The notes: a model not told the origin generated them from the letters alone. A stretch of DNA of 64,000 bases from Paucimonas sp. (GCA_031253995.1 JAIRVG010000028.1:86391-150390); one strand, 5' to 3'. Positions 24,302 to 33,603 are shown, counted from the first letter of the stretch. A program made the numbers and translations.

Positions 24302-24906
24302 CAGCAGATCTCCATGAGGGTCAACAGGTCTTCGGCGCATTCCTTCGCCGTCAGCGAATGGGACAGGCCCAGGTGCAGGCGGCCGCGGGAGTCGAAGACG
24401 AAACTGGTGGACGAATGCGAGACAGTGTAGCTGTCACCCAGCGGCACCTTCTCGTAGAACACCCCGAACTCCTTGGCGGTGGCGGCGATCTGCTCCGGCG
24501 TGCCGGACAGCGCGGTGAAGGTCGGGTCGAAGGCCTTGACGTAGTCTTCCAGCACCTGCGGGGTATCGCGCTCGGGATCGAGGGTGATGAACACCACTTT
24601 CAGGAAGTCGCCGTCGCGGCCCATCAGCTTCTTGATCTGCACCGCCCGCGCCAGGGTGGTCGGGCAGATGGCCGGGCACTGGGTGAAGCCGAAGAACACC
24701 ATCGGCATCGAGCCGTAGAAGCTCGACAGTGCGTAGGTGTCGCCGTGGACATCCTGGAGCTTGAAGGAGCGGCCGAGGATCTTGTTGCTCAGGTCCTTGC
24801 CGTACTTGAAGTCGAGTTTCGGGGAACTGTCGCAGCCCGCCAGGGCACCGAGGCCCAGCACGCCGAGCCCGGCGATAACCGAGCGCCGGGTCAGTAGATC
24901 GTTCAT
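24301..24906 (-). CDS. Sco/SenC copper-binding thioredoxin-like lipoprotein
   Basis: Started at ATG 24906 (MNDLLTRRSVIAGL), with AAGGA upstream, the protein has 201 residues. The N-terminus carries twin arginines and a lipobox-like LAGC, so it is likely a membrane-anchored periplasmic protein. The thioredoxin fold includes FGFTQCPAICPTTL with the CxxxC copper-binding cysteines and a later SHSSTSFVFD segment; the conserved His is likely in VSHSS. Sco proteins assemble the CuA centre of cytochrome oxidase. It is translationally coupled to the PCuAC gene. Confidence 0.9.
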   Translation of the reverse strand: MNDLLTRRSVIAGLGVLGLGALAGCDSSPKLDFKYGKDLSNKILGRSFKLQDVHGDTYALSSFYGSMPMVFFGFTQCPAICPTTLARAVQIKKLMGRDGDFLKVVFITLDPERDTPQVLEDYVKAFDPTFTALSGTPEQIAATAKEFGVFYEKVPLGDSYTVSHSSTSFVFDSRGRLHLGLSHSLTAKECAEDLLTLMEIC

Positions 24907-25295
24907 GTAACCATCCTTTCGGGAAGGTGCACGCTTCGCGTTGAAGCTGTTCATTTCTAGGTTTTTTGTGGGGCGGCATTTTGTCATGCGGGGGATGGGG
25001 GTGCCAGCGCAGGGCGCCGTAAGGGTGCGGCGTGGTGTCGCAGAGCAGCGGAGTAAAGCGTAACAAGCCGTGAACAGCGCCCATCCTCGGCAAAAACCAT
25101 TCCCTTTGAATAACTCAGAAATTTAATGAAACAATGAATTGAAATAGTGTTGAAACATTGGCGATGGATCTGCCAACCGCCCGAGCCATACCGGACAAAT
25201 CCTGCAAATTCGTCACAAATCGGCCCGTTTCCTGCTGCCGACTCGTCGACGCATCGCCAAGATGCCCCGCCTACCGACACATAAGGACAAGTGCC
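24907..25295. other. 389-bp intergenic region between divergent genes
   Basis: No gene is seen. The right half is AT-rich and contains two near-identical decamers, TGAAACAATG (25127-25136) and TGAAACATTG (25151-25160), spaced 24 bp apart start to start, on one face of the helix. They could be operator half-sites for the autotransporter gene. Confidence 0.35.
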
Positions 25296-27239
25296 GTGCT
25301 CAAACCCCTCGCCATCGCCGTAGCCCTCGGGTCGTCCCTGTTGCCTGCCGAGGCTGATGCCCATGACTACGGCAGCTACGCCGCAGAAACCCTCGACCGC
25401 CTGATCCATGACTACCCCGGCCGCTACCGCGGCACCGCCAACTTCGCCGGGGCGGCTGACTGGATGCAGTCGCGTCTGGACTTCGGCTACCAGACCCGCC
25501 GCCAGGACTTCACCTGGGCCGGCAACCGCAACTCGCAGAACGTCATCGCCTCCGCCACCGGTACCAGCAGCAACTACATCGTGCTAGGTGCCCACTTCGA
25601 CACCTACTACGGCCGCCCCACCCTCCAGGGCCTGGACGACAATGCCTCCGGCGCTGCGGTGCTCACCGAGATCGCCCGCAACCTCGGTGGCGTGCAACTG
25701 GAGAACGGCCTGGAGGTGGTCGGCTTCGGTGCCGAGGAAGAAGGCTTGCGCGGCTCGCGGGCCTATGTCGCCGCCCTCGACGACAGCCAGCGCGCCAACC
25801 TGTTGGGCATGATCAATCTCGACAGCCTGATCACCGGCGACAAGATGTACGCCCATGCCGGCAGCAACGCCGTGGCCAACCCGGCCCTCGGCGCTTACCG
25901 CGACCAGTTGCTGCGCATCGCCAGCGAGCTGAAGATCGACCTGTTCACCAACCCCGGGCTCAACGCCGACTACCCCGCCGGCACTGGCTGCTGCAGCGAT
26001 GGCGAGAGCTTCAACGGCCTGAACGTACCGGTGCTGTTCATCGAGGCGACCAACTGGGAGCTGGGCGATCTGGATGGCTACGAGCAGACCGACAACCCGG
26101 CGATTCCCGGTGGCTCGACCTGGCACGATCCGGCGGAAGACAACGAGACCGTGCTGACCAATGCCTTCGGCCAGGAACGCATCGACCAGCGCCTGCGGGA
26201 CTTCTCCCGGCTGCTGACGCGCCTCGTGCTGGAGCTGACCAACGCCGATCTGCTCGCCTCCACTGCCTCCGGCGGCGCCCTGGCGCGACAGATGGAAGAC
26301 CAGCTGCAACGCCAGCACCAGGCGATGACCCGCCTGCATGACCGGCGCTGGCTGACCCTGCTCGGCAGCGAGCGTGCGGTGGGCAGCTTCGACGGCGAGG
26401 TGGGGGTCGAGGGTGAGGTGTCGCCGGACAGTGGCTTCGATGCGCCGGGCAATCCGGAGTCGAAGCGCGTTGGCGTGCACCTGCTCGGTGACTATCGTCT
26501 GAACGAGATGGCCAGCGTGGGCGCCAGCCTCGGCTTCGAGCGCAGCCGTGACACGCTCGACCACGGCGGACGCGTCGAAGGCGATACCTGGCAGGTCGGG
26601 ATCTTCGCCCTGTTGAACGATGGCGGTCCGGCCTGGCTGGGCGGCGAGCTGAGTGCCGGACACACCCGCTTCGATACCCACCGCTCGGTGTTCATCCAGG
26701 CCAACGGCGGGCCGGTGCTGCTGGACCAGCGCCTGAGTGGCGATACCTCGGCGCTGTTCTGGGGCGCGCGGGTCAACGGAGGTTACGACTTCGAATTCGG
26801 CGGTCTGAAGACCGGGCCGGTGGCGGGGCTGGACTATGTCCACTACCGCATCGACGACTTCAGCGAAGACGAAGAGATGCGCACCGCCCTCGGCTTCGAG
26901 AAGCAGGACTATGACGCACTGGAAGCCAGCCTGGGCTGGCGCCTGCATGGCCTGTTCGCGCTGGGCGGCGGCATGGCGGTCAAGCCCTATGCCAGCGTGC
27001 GCTGGGTGCGCGAGCTGGCGGACGGGCGCCTGGACGACATCGACCTGACCAGCCGCGCCGATGGCCGGGTGCGGGTGGCCGGGCTGGGTGAGGTGGACAA
27101 GAGCTTCGGGCGCGCACAGCTGGGTGCGCAGTTGATGGTGACCGGGCAGTTGGGCGTATTTGCCGAGGCCAACAGCCGGTTTGCCCATGACGAGGGCAAT
27201 CAGGCGGGGTATTCGCTCGGGGTGCAGTGGATGTTCTGA
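25296..27239 (+). CDS. M28 zinc peptidase fused to an autotransporter beta-domain
   Basis: The start is the GTG at 25296, with AAGGA upstream, giving 647 residues. After a signal peptide (ending near AEADA-HDYG), residues ~25-330 are an M28-type aminopeptidase. It has VLGAHFDT, QGLDDNASGAAVL, GAEEEGLRGSRAY and INLDSL, which supply the His/Asp/Glu/Glu/Asp zinc ligands and the catalytic Glu. A coiled linker follows (~340-390), and the last ~260 residues form a 12-strand autotransporter barrel ending in QWMF. This is a type V secreted surface peptidase. The passenger is a compact enzyme rather than the usual beta-helix. Confidence 0.85.
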   Translation: MLKPLAIAVALGSSLLPAEADAHDYGSYAAETLDRLIHDYPGRYRGTANFAGAADWMQSRLDFGYQTRRQDFTWAGNRNSQNVIASATGTSSNYIVLGAHFDTYYGRPTLQGLDDNASGAAVLTEIARNLGGVQLENGLEVVGFGAEEEGLRGSRAYVAALDDSQRANLLGMINLDSLITGDKMYAHAGSNAVANPALGAYRDQLLRIASELKIDLFTNPGLNADYPAGTGCCSDGESFNGLNVPVLFIEATNWELGDLDGYEQTDNPAIPGGSTWHDPAEDNETVLTNAFGQERIDQRLRDFSRLLTRLVLELTNADLLASTASGGALARQMEDQLQRQHQAMTRLHDRRWLTLLGSERAVGSFDGEVGVEGEVSPDSGFDAPGNPESKRVGVHLLGDYRLNEMASVGASLGFERSRDTLDHGGRVEGDTWQVGIFALLNDGGPAWLGGELSAGHTRFDTHRSVFIQANGGPVLLDQRLSGDTSALFWGARVNGGYDFEFGGLKTGPVAGLDYVHYRIDDFSEDEEMRTALGFEKQDYDALEASLGWRLHGLFALGGGMAVKPYASVRWVRELADGRLDDIDLTSRADGRVRVAGLGEVDKSFGRAQLGAQLMVTGQLGVFAEANSRFAHDEGNQAGYSLGVQWMF

Positions 27240-27359
27240 CGGCGACGGATGCAGGCCCTGTACCGGGTTTCAGGGCCTCATCACTGGCACGTCGGGCCCG
27301 CACTACCGACACAAATCCCATCTATCCTGAAACAACCCACCCAAGCCAGGCCATTCCTC

Positions 27360-27983
27360 ATGCATCCCCTGCTGCTCCTGGTCCTGGCCCTGTGCCTGAA
27401 CGTCGCCCAGGCCGCCGAGCCCTGGCACCTGGCCCATGACGAGGCCGGCATCCAGATCTACCTGCGCGACGTCCCCGGCTCGAAATACCAGAGCTTCCGT
27501 GGCGTCACGCGCATCAAGGCCGACGTGCGCACCCTGAGCGACCTCCAGGAAAACCTGCGGGTCGCCTGCAAATGGCTGTATGCCTGCGCCGACATGCGCC
27601 TGCTCAAGGTCGAGGGCGACGATACCTGGGTCTACCTCACCACCGCCCTGCCCTGGCCCGCCGGCACCCGCGACATGGTGCTCAAGGTGCACACCGAGCG
27701 CGCCGATGACGGCAGTCTGGTTCGCCATCTGACGGCGGTTCCCGGCATGGTCCCGCGGGAGCCGGACCAGACCCGCGTCACCCGATTGCAAGGGCGGTGG
27801 ACGATGATCCCCAAGGGCGAACGGGAAACCGAGGTCACCTACGAAATGCAGGCCGACCCGGCCGGCGACATCCCCGCCTGGCTGGCCAACCAGTTCGTCA
27901 TCGACGCGCCGATGATCACCCTGAAGACCTTGCGGGCCGTGGCCGAGCGCCAAGGGATCCACGCGGAAACGCCCATTCAGTAA
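27360..27983 (+). CDS. Secreted START-domain protein
   Basis: The 207-residue protein starts at ATG 27360 with a signal peptide (LLLLVLALCLNVAQAA), followed by a START/SRPBCC lipid-binding fold. Typical stretches are AGIQIYLRDVPGSKYQSFRGV, WLYACADMRLL, WPAGTRDMVL and GRWTMIPKGERETEVTYEMQADPAG. Bacterial relatives are periplasmic and may bind lipids or polyketides; no ligand is known. It follows the autotransporter gene by 120 bp with no evident link. Confidence 0.82.
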   Translation: MHPLLLLVLALCLNVAQAAEPWHLAHDEAGIQIYLRDVPGSKYQSFRGVTRIKADVRTLSDLQENLRVACKWLYACADMRLLKVEGDDTWVYLTTALPWPAGTRDMVLKVHTERADDGSLVRHLTAVPGMVPREPDQTRVTRLQGRWTMIPKGERETEVTYEMQADPAGDIPAWLANQFVIDAPMITLKTLRAVAERQGIHAETPIQ

Positions 27984-28117
27984 TCGAATACCACGAATTC
28001 CAACATTTAATTTGTGGATGCACCACGATGCTCATACTGTAGAGCGGCAAGCCCCGGTAGAACGGCCGTTGCAGGCGGTCCCGGGGATACAACAACAAAC
28101 ACTTTTCGAGACTGTCC

Positions 28118-28951
28118 ATGTCGAAATCCTACTTCGCCCCCCACGGCGGGCACCCGGCTCAGACCGAGCTGCTGACAGACCGTGCGATGTTCACCGAAGC
28201 CTATGCCGTCATCCCGAAAGGCGTGATGCGCGACATCGTCACCAGCCACCTGCCCTTCTGGGACAAGATGCGCATGTGGGTCATCGCCCGCCCGCTGTCC
28301 GGTTTCGCCGAAACCTTCTCCCAGTACATCGTCGAAGTGGCGCCGGAAGGCGGCAGCGAGCGTCCTGAGCTGGACAAGAACGCCGAAGCGGTGCTGTTCG
28401 TCGTCGAAGGTGAAGTCGACATCACCCTGCAGGGCAAGAACCACACCCTCAAGCCAGGTGGCTACGCCTTCATCCCGCCGGCTGCCGAGTGGAGCCTGCG
28501 CAACAACAGCAACGCCAACGTCACCTTCCACTGGATCCGCAAGCACTACGAAGCCGTCGAAGGCCTGCCGCATCCGGAAGCGTTCGTCACCAACGAACAG
28601 GACATCACCCCGATCCCGATGCCGGGCACCGATGGCGCCTGGGTCACCACCCGCTTCGTCGACATGGCCGACATGCGCCACGACATGCACGTCAACATCG
28701 TGACCTTCCAGCCGGGCGGCGTGATTCCGTTCGCTGAAACCCACGTCATGGAACACGGCCTGTACGTACTGGAAGGCAAGGCGGTGTATCGCCTGAACCA
28801 GGACTGGGTCGAGGTGGAAGCCGGCGACTTCATGTGGCTGCGCGCCTTCTGCCCGCAGGCTTGCTACTCCGGCGGCCCTGGCCCGTTCCGCTACCTGCTG
28901 TACAAGGATGTAAACCGCAACGTGCACCTGACGCTGAATCCGAAGCGTTGA
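28118..28951 (+). CDS. allE: (S)-ureidoglycine aminohydrolase
   Basis: The 277-residue bicupin protein matches the AllE/UGlyAH family, which converts (S)-ureidoglycine to (S)-ureidoglycolate and ammonia in purine (allantoin) breakdown. Manganese-binding cupin motifs are visible: FQPGGVIPFAETHVMEHGLYV with its His/Glu/His ligands, then the downstream FMWLRAFCPQACYSGG. The N-terminal half is the degenerate cupin (GEVDITLQGKN). No other purine-catabolism genes are in the window, so this gene is separated from its pathway here. AACAACAA (28091-28098) is a Crc-like motif. A clear terminator follows, then a convergent LysR gene. Confidence 0.9.
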   Translation: MSKSYFAPHGGHPAQTELLTDRAMFTEAYAVIPKGVMRDIVTSHLPFWDKMRMWVIARPLSGFAETFSQYIVEVAPEGGSERPELDKNAEAVLFVVEGEVDITLQGKNHTLKPGGYAFIPPAAEWSLRNNSNANVTFHWIRKHYEAVEGLPHPEAFVTNEQDITPIPMPGTDGAWVTTRFVDMADMRHDMHVNIVTFQPGGVIPFAETHVMEHGLYVLEGKAVYRLNQDWVEVEAGDFMWLRAFCPQACYSGGPGPFRYLLYKDVNRNVHLTLNPKR

Positions 28952-28981
28952 TGCCGACTGCGTCAGCAGCCTGAATGAAAA

Positions 28982-29008
28982 GCCCGCCTGTCGAAGGCGG
29001 GCTTTTTT
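28982..29008 (+). terminator. Intrinsic terminator after allE
   Basis: GCCCGCC (28982-28988) pairs with GGCGGGC (28996-29002) around a seven-base loop and is followed by six T residues. Confidence 0.92.
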
Positions 29009-29059
29009 GTTTGTGCCTGAATGCCTGGCAGTAGACCGTGCCAGGGCATGTCAAGCCCC

Positions 29060-29935
29060 TCATTCCTGATCCAGCACCTTCGCCAGCACCGCCCCCAGCT
29101 CCTTCACCATCGGCTCCGCCGTCCCCCGGTGCACCACCACGATCTCGTAGCTGTCCACCACCGGCAGTCCATCCCCCTCCCCCAACACCCGATGATCCCC
29201 GGTCACCGCCCGCGGCGGCAGCAGGCTGATGCCCATGCCATCGGCCACCGCCGCCTGGATCCCGCTCAGGCTCGAACTGGTGAACGCGATCCGCCAGCGT
29301 CGTCCCAAGGCCTCCACGGCATTGATGATCTCGTCGCGGTACAACCCACGGGGTGGAAAGGTCACCAGCGGGATCGGGTCCTGCTCCAGCGCCGGATGCT
29401 TCGCACTGTCGATCCAGGCCAGTTCCTCCGACCAGCTGGCCACCCCTTCCCGGCCGTTGCGCCGCTGCTTGAGCAGGACCAGGTCCAGCTCGCCGTTGTC
29501 GTAGCTCTGGGCGATATCGCGGCACAGGCCGCTGGTGACCTCCAGCTTGACCTGCGGGTGCTTGCGGTTGAACGCCGACAGCGCATTGGTGGTTCGGCCC
29601 CCGACGAAATCCTCCGGCACCCCCAGGCGCACCGTCATCCCCACGGTCGCTCCGGCCAGCGCTTCGAGCATCTGGTCGTTCAGCGCCAGCATGTGGCGGG
29701 CGTAGCCCAGCAGGGTCTGCCCGGCGTCGGTGGGCAGCACCTCGCGGTTGCCGCGCTCCAGCAGGCGATGACCGACCATGTCCTCCAGGCGGCGGACCTT
29801 CTGGCTGATGGTGGATTGGGTGGAATGCAGGCGGGAGGCGGCAGTGGTGAAGCTGCCGCAATCGGCGACCACGACGATGGCACGGAGCAGGTCGAGGTCG
29901 AAGAGGGTTCTAGTGGGTTTCGGAATGGAAGTCAT
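29060..29935 (-). CDS. LysR-family transcriptional regulator
   Basis: Started at ATG 29935 (MTSIPKPTRTLFDLDLLRAI), the protein has 291 residues. The N-terminal winged HTH (GSFTTAASRLHSTQSTISQKVRRLEDMVGHRLLER) is typical of LysR. The effector domain contains VRLGVPEDFVGG and the second-half stretch VADGMGISLLPPRAV. It is convergent with allE rather than divergent from it, so regulation of allE is possible but not implied by geometry. The ligand is unknown. Confidence 0.85.
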   Translation of the reverse strand: MTSIPKPTRTLFDLDLLRAIVVVADCGSFTTAASRLHSTQSTISQKVRRLEDMVGHRLLERGNREVLPTDAGQTLLGYARHMLALNDQMLEALAGATVGMTVRLGVPEDFVGGRTTNALSAFNRKHPQVKLEVTSGLCRDIAQSYDNGELDLVLLKQRRNGREGVASWSEELAWIDSAKHPALEQDPIPLVTFPPRGLYRDEIINAVEALGRRWRIAFTSSSLSGIQAAVADGMGISLLPPRAVTGDHRVLGEGDGLPVVDSYEIVVVHRGTAEPMVKELGAVLAKVLDQE

Positions 29936-30004
29936 GGGCGGATTTGCAAATCGAATGCGGTACCGCGCTTGTAGCACGGCGATCCACCCAACGACAACAG
30001 CGCC

Positions 30005-30445
30005 TCAGGCCGGGACCTGGCCCGAGAGAAACACCTGCCGGTCGATATCCCGCCGCCGCATCATCGTCGCATTCGGCCGCCCGCCCAGCTGGTTCCACTT
30101 CGGAAACTCCGCGGCAGCCCGCTCGAAGTCACCGTTGTTGACATGACGCAGCAGCATCGAGCTACGGAAGCGCGCAAAACCGAAGTCGAACACCAGCATG
30201 ACCAGGGCATCCCACTGCCCCGGGTTCACCTGGACCTTGAGCAGGCCGGCGAGCAGCGGTTCGATGCGGTCGATTTCCTGTTCGAGCTTGGCCTGCGCCT
30301 CTTCCTCGGTAATCTCCATGCCATCATGCACATCGCCGTAATGCTGGTAACCGATGAACCAGGTGCCCTGGGGATCCTGGTGGGCCTTGAGGGTCAGTCC
30401 GGTACGGCGTTTGATCAGGTCCAGCGAAGACGGGGACAAGCGCAT
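30005..30445 (-). CDS. GH24 lysozyme-like protein lacking the catalytic Glu
   Basis: ATG 30445 has AAGGAG seven bases upstream. The 146-residue protein follows the phage-lysozyme (GH24) layout: the LKAHQDPQGTWFIGYQHYGD region, the QWDALVMLVFDFGF segment, and the C-terminal RAAAEFPKWN...RRRDIDRQVFL. However, the residue equivalent to the T4-lysozyme Glu11 is Thr (RRTGLTLKA), and the Thr of the triad is Phe (TWFIGY); only the Asp remains. It has no signal peptide and no prophage neighbours. It is probably not an active muramidase; it may bind peptidoglycan or be a relic. Confidence 0.75.
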   Translation of the reverse strand: MRLSPSSLDLIKRRTGLTLKAHQDPQGTWFIGYQHYGDVHDGMEITEEEAQAKLEQEIDRIEPLLAGLLKVQVNPGQWDALVMLVFDFGFARFRSSMLLRHVNNGDFERAAAEFPKWNQLGGRPNATMMRRRDIDRQVFLSGQVPA

Positions 30446-30531
30446 GATCCAGCTCCTTGCATGAAAAAGAGGAACAACGGTGACTGAGGCTAACCCAGAC
30501 ACCATGACGCGCGATAGCACAATGCCCCTGC

Positions 30532-32589
30532 TCAGAAGCGGATCTTCATCCCCACGTAGCCCGTGCGGCCGGGGGCCGGTTCGTAGTAGCGGCCGCCGTT
30601 GTCGTTGATGCGCAGGTTGTCGTAGTAACGGCGGTCCGTCAGGTTGTCCAGCCCCACGTAGGGCTCGACGTTCTCGGCCCAGCCCTTGAGCTGCATCCCC
30701 AGGCGCAGGTTGACCAGCGCGTAGCCGCCGACCCGCGCGGTATTGCCGCTGTCGGCGTACTGGCGGTCGAATACCGAGGTGTTGAGCCGTGCGTACCAGT
30801 TGTCGCGGCTGTAGCTCAGTTCACCGAACAGGCTCTGTACCGGGATTCCGGGCAAGCGATTGCCGTCGTAGACGACCTGTGTGCCATCGGCCTCTTTATA
30901 TTTGAAACTGCGGTAGCTGTAGTCATTCAGGCTGTATGCCGTGGTCAACTGCCAGTGCTCGTCCGGCTGCCAGCGCAGGCTGATCTCCAGGCCATCGCGC
31001 CGGGTCGAACCGGCGTTGCGATTGAAACCTCGGCTTACCGGGGTCGGGTAATAGGGCACCAGCTCATCACGAGTATCGATGCTGTACACCACGGCCTCGT
31101 AGCGCCAGTGCGCGGTCTCGCCCTTGAAGCCGATTTCCTTGTTCAGCGCTTCCGCCGGTTCCAGGCTGCTGTTGAAACCACCACCGCCATTGGGGTTGGC
31201 CAGCTCGCTGACCGTGGGAGTCTCGAAGGAGGTCGCGACGCGGGCGTAGACGGTGTGGTGCGGGTCCAGGCGATAGCTGAGACCGACGCTGTAGTTGAGG
31301 TCGCGCAGGTTGCGTTTGCCGGAGTCGTCGCCGTCACGCAGGAAGCGGTCGTCGACGCTCAGGCGCACCGTGTCGTGGCGCAGGCCGAGGCTGAGCAGCC
31401 AGTCCTCGGTCAGCTCGGTCTGGTTTTCGATGAACAGACCCAGGCTGCGGGCTTCCTCGCGCTGACGGGAGGTCAATGCGCCCTTCTCGCCACCGATGAC
31501 GTTGTTGTTGCGATCACGGTCGTCGCGCAGGGATTCGAGGTCGCCGCCGAAGGTGAGCTTGTGCTTGAGGCCGAACCAGTCGGCGACATGGGTGTAGTTG
31601 GCACCGACACCGCCGAATAGGCGCTCGTAGCTGGTCTGGCCGTTGGCGGCCAGGGGCAGACGGTTTTCGAAATCCCGTTGCCCGACATAACTGCGGATCT
31701 GGTAGGTGTCCTCGCCCTGCGGCTGGCCATCCCACACCAGCGACAGGCGTTGCTGGGTGATGCGCTCGTCCGAGTCGAACGACAGGCTTTGCGGCCGTGC
31801 CTGATCGCGATCAGCACGCACCTGGCCGAGGTCCAGTCCACCCGGGTCTTCCGAGCGGTTGTCCAGTGCATGCACCGTCAGCGCCAGGCGCCCCGTCTCG
31901 CCCCACCAGCGCACCTTGCCGGTGAGGTTGTTGGCCTCGCTGGTGGCGTGCTGGCGATAGCCCTCCGACTGGGTCGAACTCAGCGCCAGCAGCGCGCCGA
32001 CATTGTCTTGCGTGCCACTGGCCTCGACGCTCTGTCGGCGAAAGCCGTAGCTGCCGAAGCTGACATCGCCGGCGACGCTCGGCTGCTCGCTCGGCTCGCG
32101 GGTATTGATCGCCAATACGCCACCCGCGCCGTTGCCATAGAGCACGGCGGCCGGACCGCGCAGCACTTCGATACGCTCCACCAGGCCGAGGTCGAAGCCG
32201 TCCAGTTCGGTCTGGCCGTCGGGCATGGTCAAGGGCACGCCATCCACCAGCACGCGAATGCCGCGCACACCGAAGCTGGAACGCGAACCGAAGCCGCGAA
32301 TCGCCGGGCGCAGGCCCTGGGCGGCGTTGTAGCGGCTCTGCACCACCACCCCCGGCACGCCGGACAGCAGGTTGCCGAGGGTCAGTGCCTGTTCGCCGCG
32401 GCTGTCGGCGGCGTCGACGACGCTGGCGGACAGGGCGGCTTCGGACCACTGATCGCCGGTACGGGTGGCGCTGACCACCACGGGCTCGACTTCGACAGGG
32501 CTATCGGCCAGTACGCCGGTGGAGGTCAGCAGCAGTGCGCCGAGGGCAGCGTGGCGGTGTGCGGCGCGTGGCCGCTGGTTGTTTTTCAT
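30532..32589 (-). CDS. TonB-dependent outer membrane receptor, YncD/PqqU-like
   Basis: Started at ATG 32589 (MKNNQRPRAAHRH), this 685-residue receptor has a signal peptide, a plug domain (residues ~40-160) and a 22-strand barrel ending in F. The plug contains GFGSRSSFGVRGIRVLVDG and PLTMPDGQTELDGFDL, and the C-terminus has GGRYYEPAPGR; I recall near-equivalent stretches in E. coli YncD (PqqU), the receptor that imports the cofactor PQQ. It is two genes downstream of a PQQ-dependent dehydrogenase on the same strand, which supports a PQQ role over a siderophore role. The substrate remains inferred. Confidence 0.85.
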   Translation of the reverse strand: MKNNQRPRAAHRHAALGALLLTSTGVLADSPVEVEPVVVSATRTGDQWSEAALSASVVDAADSRGEQALTLGNLLSGVPGVVVQSRYNAAQGLRPAIRGFGSRSSFGVRGIRVLVDGVPLTMPDGQTELDGFDLGLVERIEVLRGPAAVLYGNGAGGVLAINTREPSEQPSVAGDVSFGSYGFRRQSVEASGTQDNVGALLALSSTQSEGYRQHATSEANNLTGKVRWWGETGRLALTVHALDNRSEDPGGLDLGQVRADRDQARPQSLSFDSDERITQQRLSLVWDGQPQGEDTYQIRSYVGQRDFENRLPLAANGQTSYERLFGGVGANYTHVADWFGLKHKLTFGGDLESLRDDRDRNNNVIGGEKGALTSRQREEARSLGLFIENQTELTEDWLLSLGLRHDTVRLSVDDRFLRDGDDSGKRNLRDLNYSVGLSYRLDPHHTVYARVATSFETPTVSELANPNGGGGFNSSLEPAEALNKEIGFKGETAHWRYEAVVYSIDTRDELVPYYPTPVSRGFNRNAGSTRRDGLEISLRWQPDEHWQLTTAYSLNDYSYRSFKYKEADGTQVVYDGNRLPGIPVQSLFGELSYSRDNWYARLNTSVFDRQYADSGNTARVGGYALVNLRLGMQLKGWAENVEPYVGLDNLTDRRYYDNLRINDNGGRYYEPAPGRTGYVGMKIRF

Positions 32590-32701
32590 GGGGGTGTTCC
32601 ATCGGGTCCCGCGGGGATGGGTGGGACCATACGCAAAGGGTGGGCACAAGGCTAGTAAGCGGGAGTAAGAAGCACGCGATACTTAGGTCGGTCACCCAAA
32701 A

Positions 32702-32727
32702 GTAGGAGCTGGCGTGCCTGCTCCTAC
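32702..32727. terminator. Hairpin between the outer-membrane protein and TonB receptor genes
   Basis: GTAGGAGC (32702-32709) pairs with GCTCCTAC (32720-32727) around a 10-base loop. It follows the stop of the 32743 gene on the minus strand and resembles the short Pseudomonas GTAGGAGC repeat; its strength as a terminator is uncertain. Confidence 0.5.
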
Positions 32728-32742
32728 GGTACGCGCTCCGAC

Positions 32743-33603
32743 TCAATAGAAATACGCCACCCTGAACTGCAGCGAATTGTCGATCTTCACCCCCTCCCGC
32801 ACCGAGGTGTCGTGCATCACCTGCCCCAGCACCTGCAACTGCTTGCTGACCATGGTCGCCACGGTGAAACCGACCGTGCCGTTGTTGCGGCTGGTGGCCA
32901 GGGTCTGGCCATCGAGGGTCTCGCGCGCGCCCCAGTTGTGGCGGTAGCTGATCGCCGCGTAGGTCTCGGGGGTGAAGTTGTAGCGCAGGTGGTTGTGCAG
33001 CTGGAACAGCGTGTCCTTCTTCGCATCGGTGGACCGCTGGTCCTGGTAGAACTCCGCTTCGGCGATCACGTCCCAGGTGATCTTGTCGGTCAGGCCCTTG
33101 ATGTAGCCGGCCTGCAGGTCCACCGCCCAGCGATTGTTGCTGAGGGCGAAGCCTTCGTTCTTGTCGCTGCCGGTGGGCGCGGTGAAGAACACCGACCAGC
33201 CGAGATGCTCGTTGCGCTCAAGATCGGCGATGGTCCACAGGGTGCCGCCGAAGGTGATGTCGCCCAGCCCGGAATTCTTCGTGTGCGTGGCACCGATGTC
33301 CTGCTGGCCGAAGGGAATGACGATCTGCGGGTCCCAGGTGTAGCCGGTGCCGAAGAAGTCGGTGAAGTGGATCAGGCGCAGCACGCCGACGGTCATGTCC
33401 AGGTCGAGGTCGTCGGCGACCTTCTTGCCGCCCGAGTAGACCTTGTCACCCCGCGGATTCTGCTGGTAGAGCACCACCACGTCGGTGCCCTTGGGCAGTG
33501 CCGTGTAGTCGCCGGGATCGGGCTTGACGTCGGCCAGGGCCGCCAGGGATACGCCGAACAGGGCCAGGCCGGTGGCGAGGGTCGAAGGACGGATGATCTT
33601 CAT
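32743..33603 (-). CDS. Outer-membrane protein of the phenol MetA-pathway type (PF13557)
   Basis: Started at ATG 33603 (MKIIRPSTLATGLALF), the protein is 286 residues with a signal peptide ending near SLAALADV. The rest is beta-barrel-like with alternating aromatic strands and GDITFGGTLWTI, FTAPTGSDKNEG and the terminal FRVAYFY. These features match the 'putative MetA-pathway of phenol degradation' family, thought to be outer-membrane channels for hydrophobic substrates. It lies between the PQQ dehydrogenase and TonB receptor genes on the same strand, suggesting alcohol/aldehyde substrate entry. AACAAAAACAACAA on the minus strand (33616-33629) is a Crc-like motif. Confidence 0.75.
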   Translation of the reverse strand: MKIIRPSTLATGLALFGVSLAALADVKPDPGDYTALPKGTDVVVLYQQNPRGDKVYSGGKKVADDLDLDMTVGVLRLIHFTDFFGTGYTWDPQIVIPFGQQDIGATHTKNSGLGDITFGGTLWTIADLERNEHLGWSVFFTAPTGSDKNEGFALSNNRWAVDLQAGYIKGLTDKITWDVIAEAEFYQDQRSTDAKKDTLFQLHNHLRYNFTPETYAAISYRHNWGARETLDGQTLATSRNNGTVGFTVATMVSKQLQVLGQVMHDTSVREGVKIDNSLQFRVAYFY

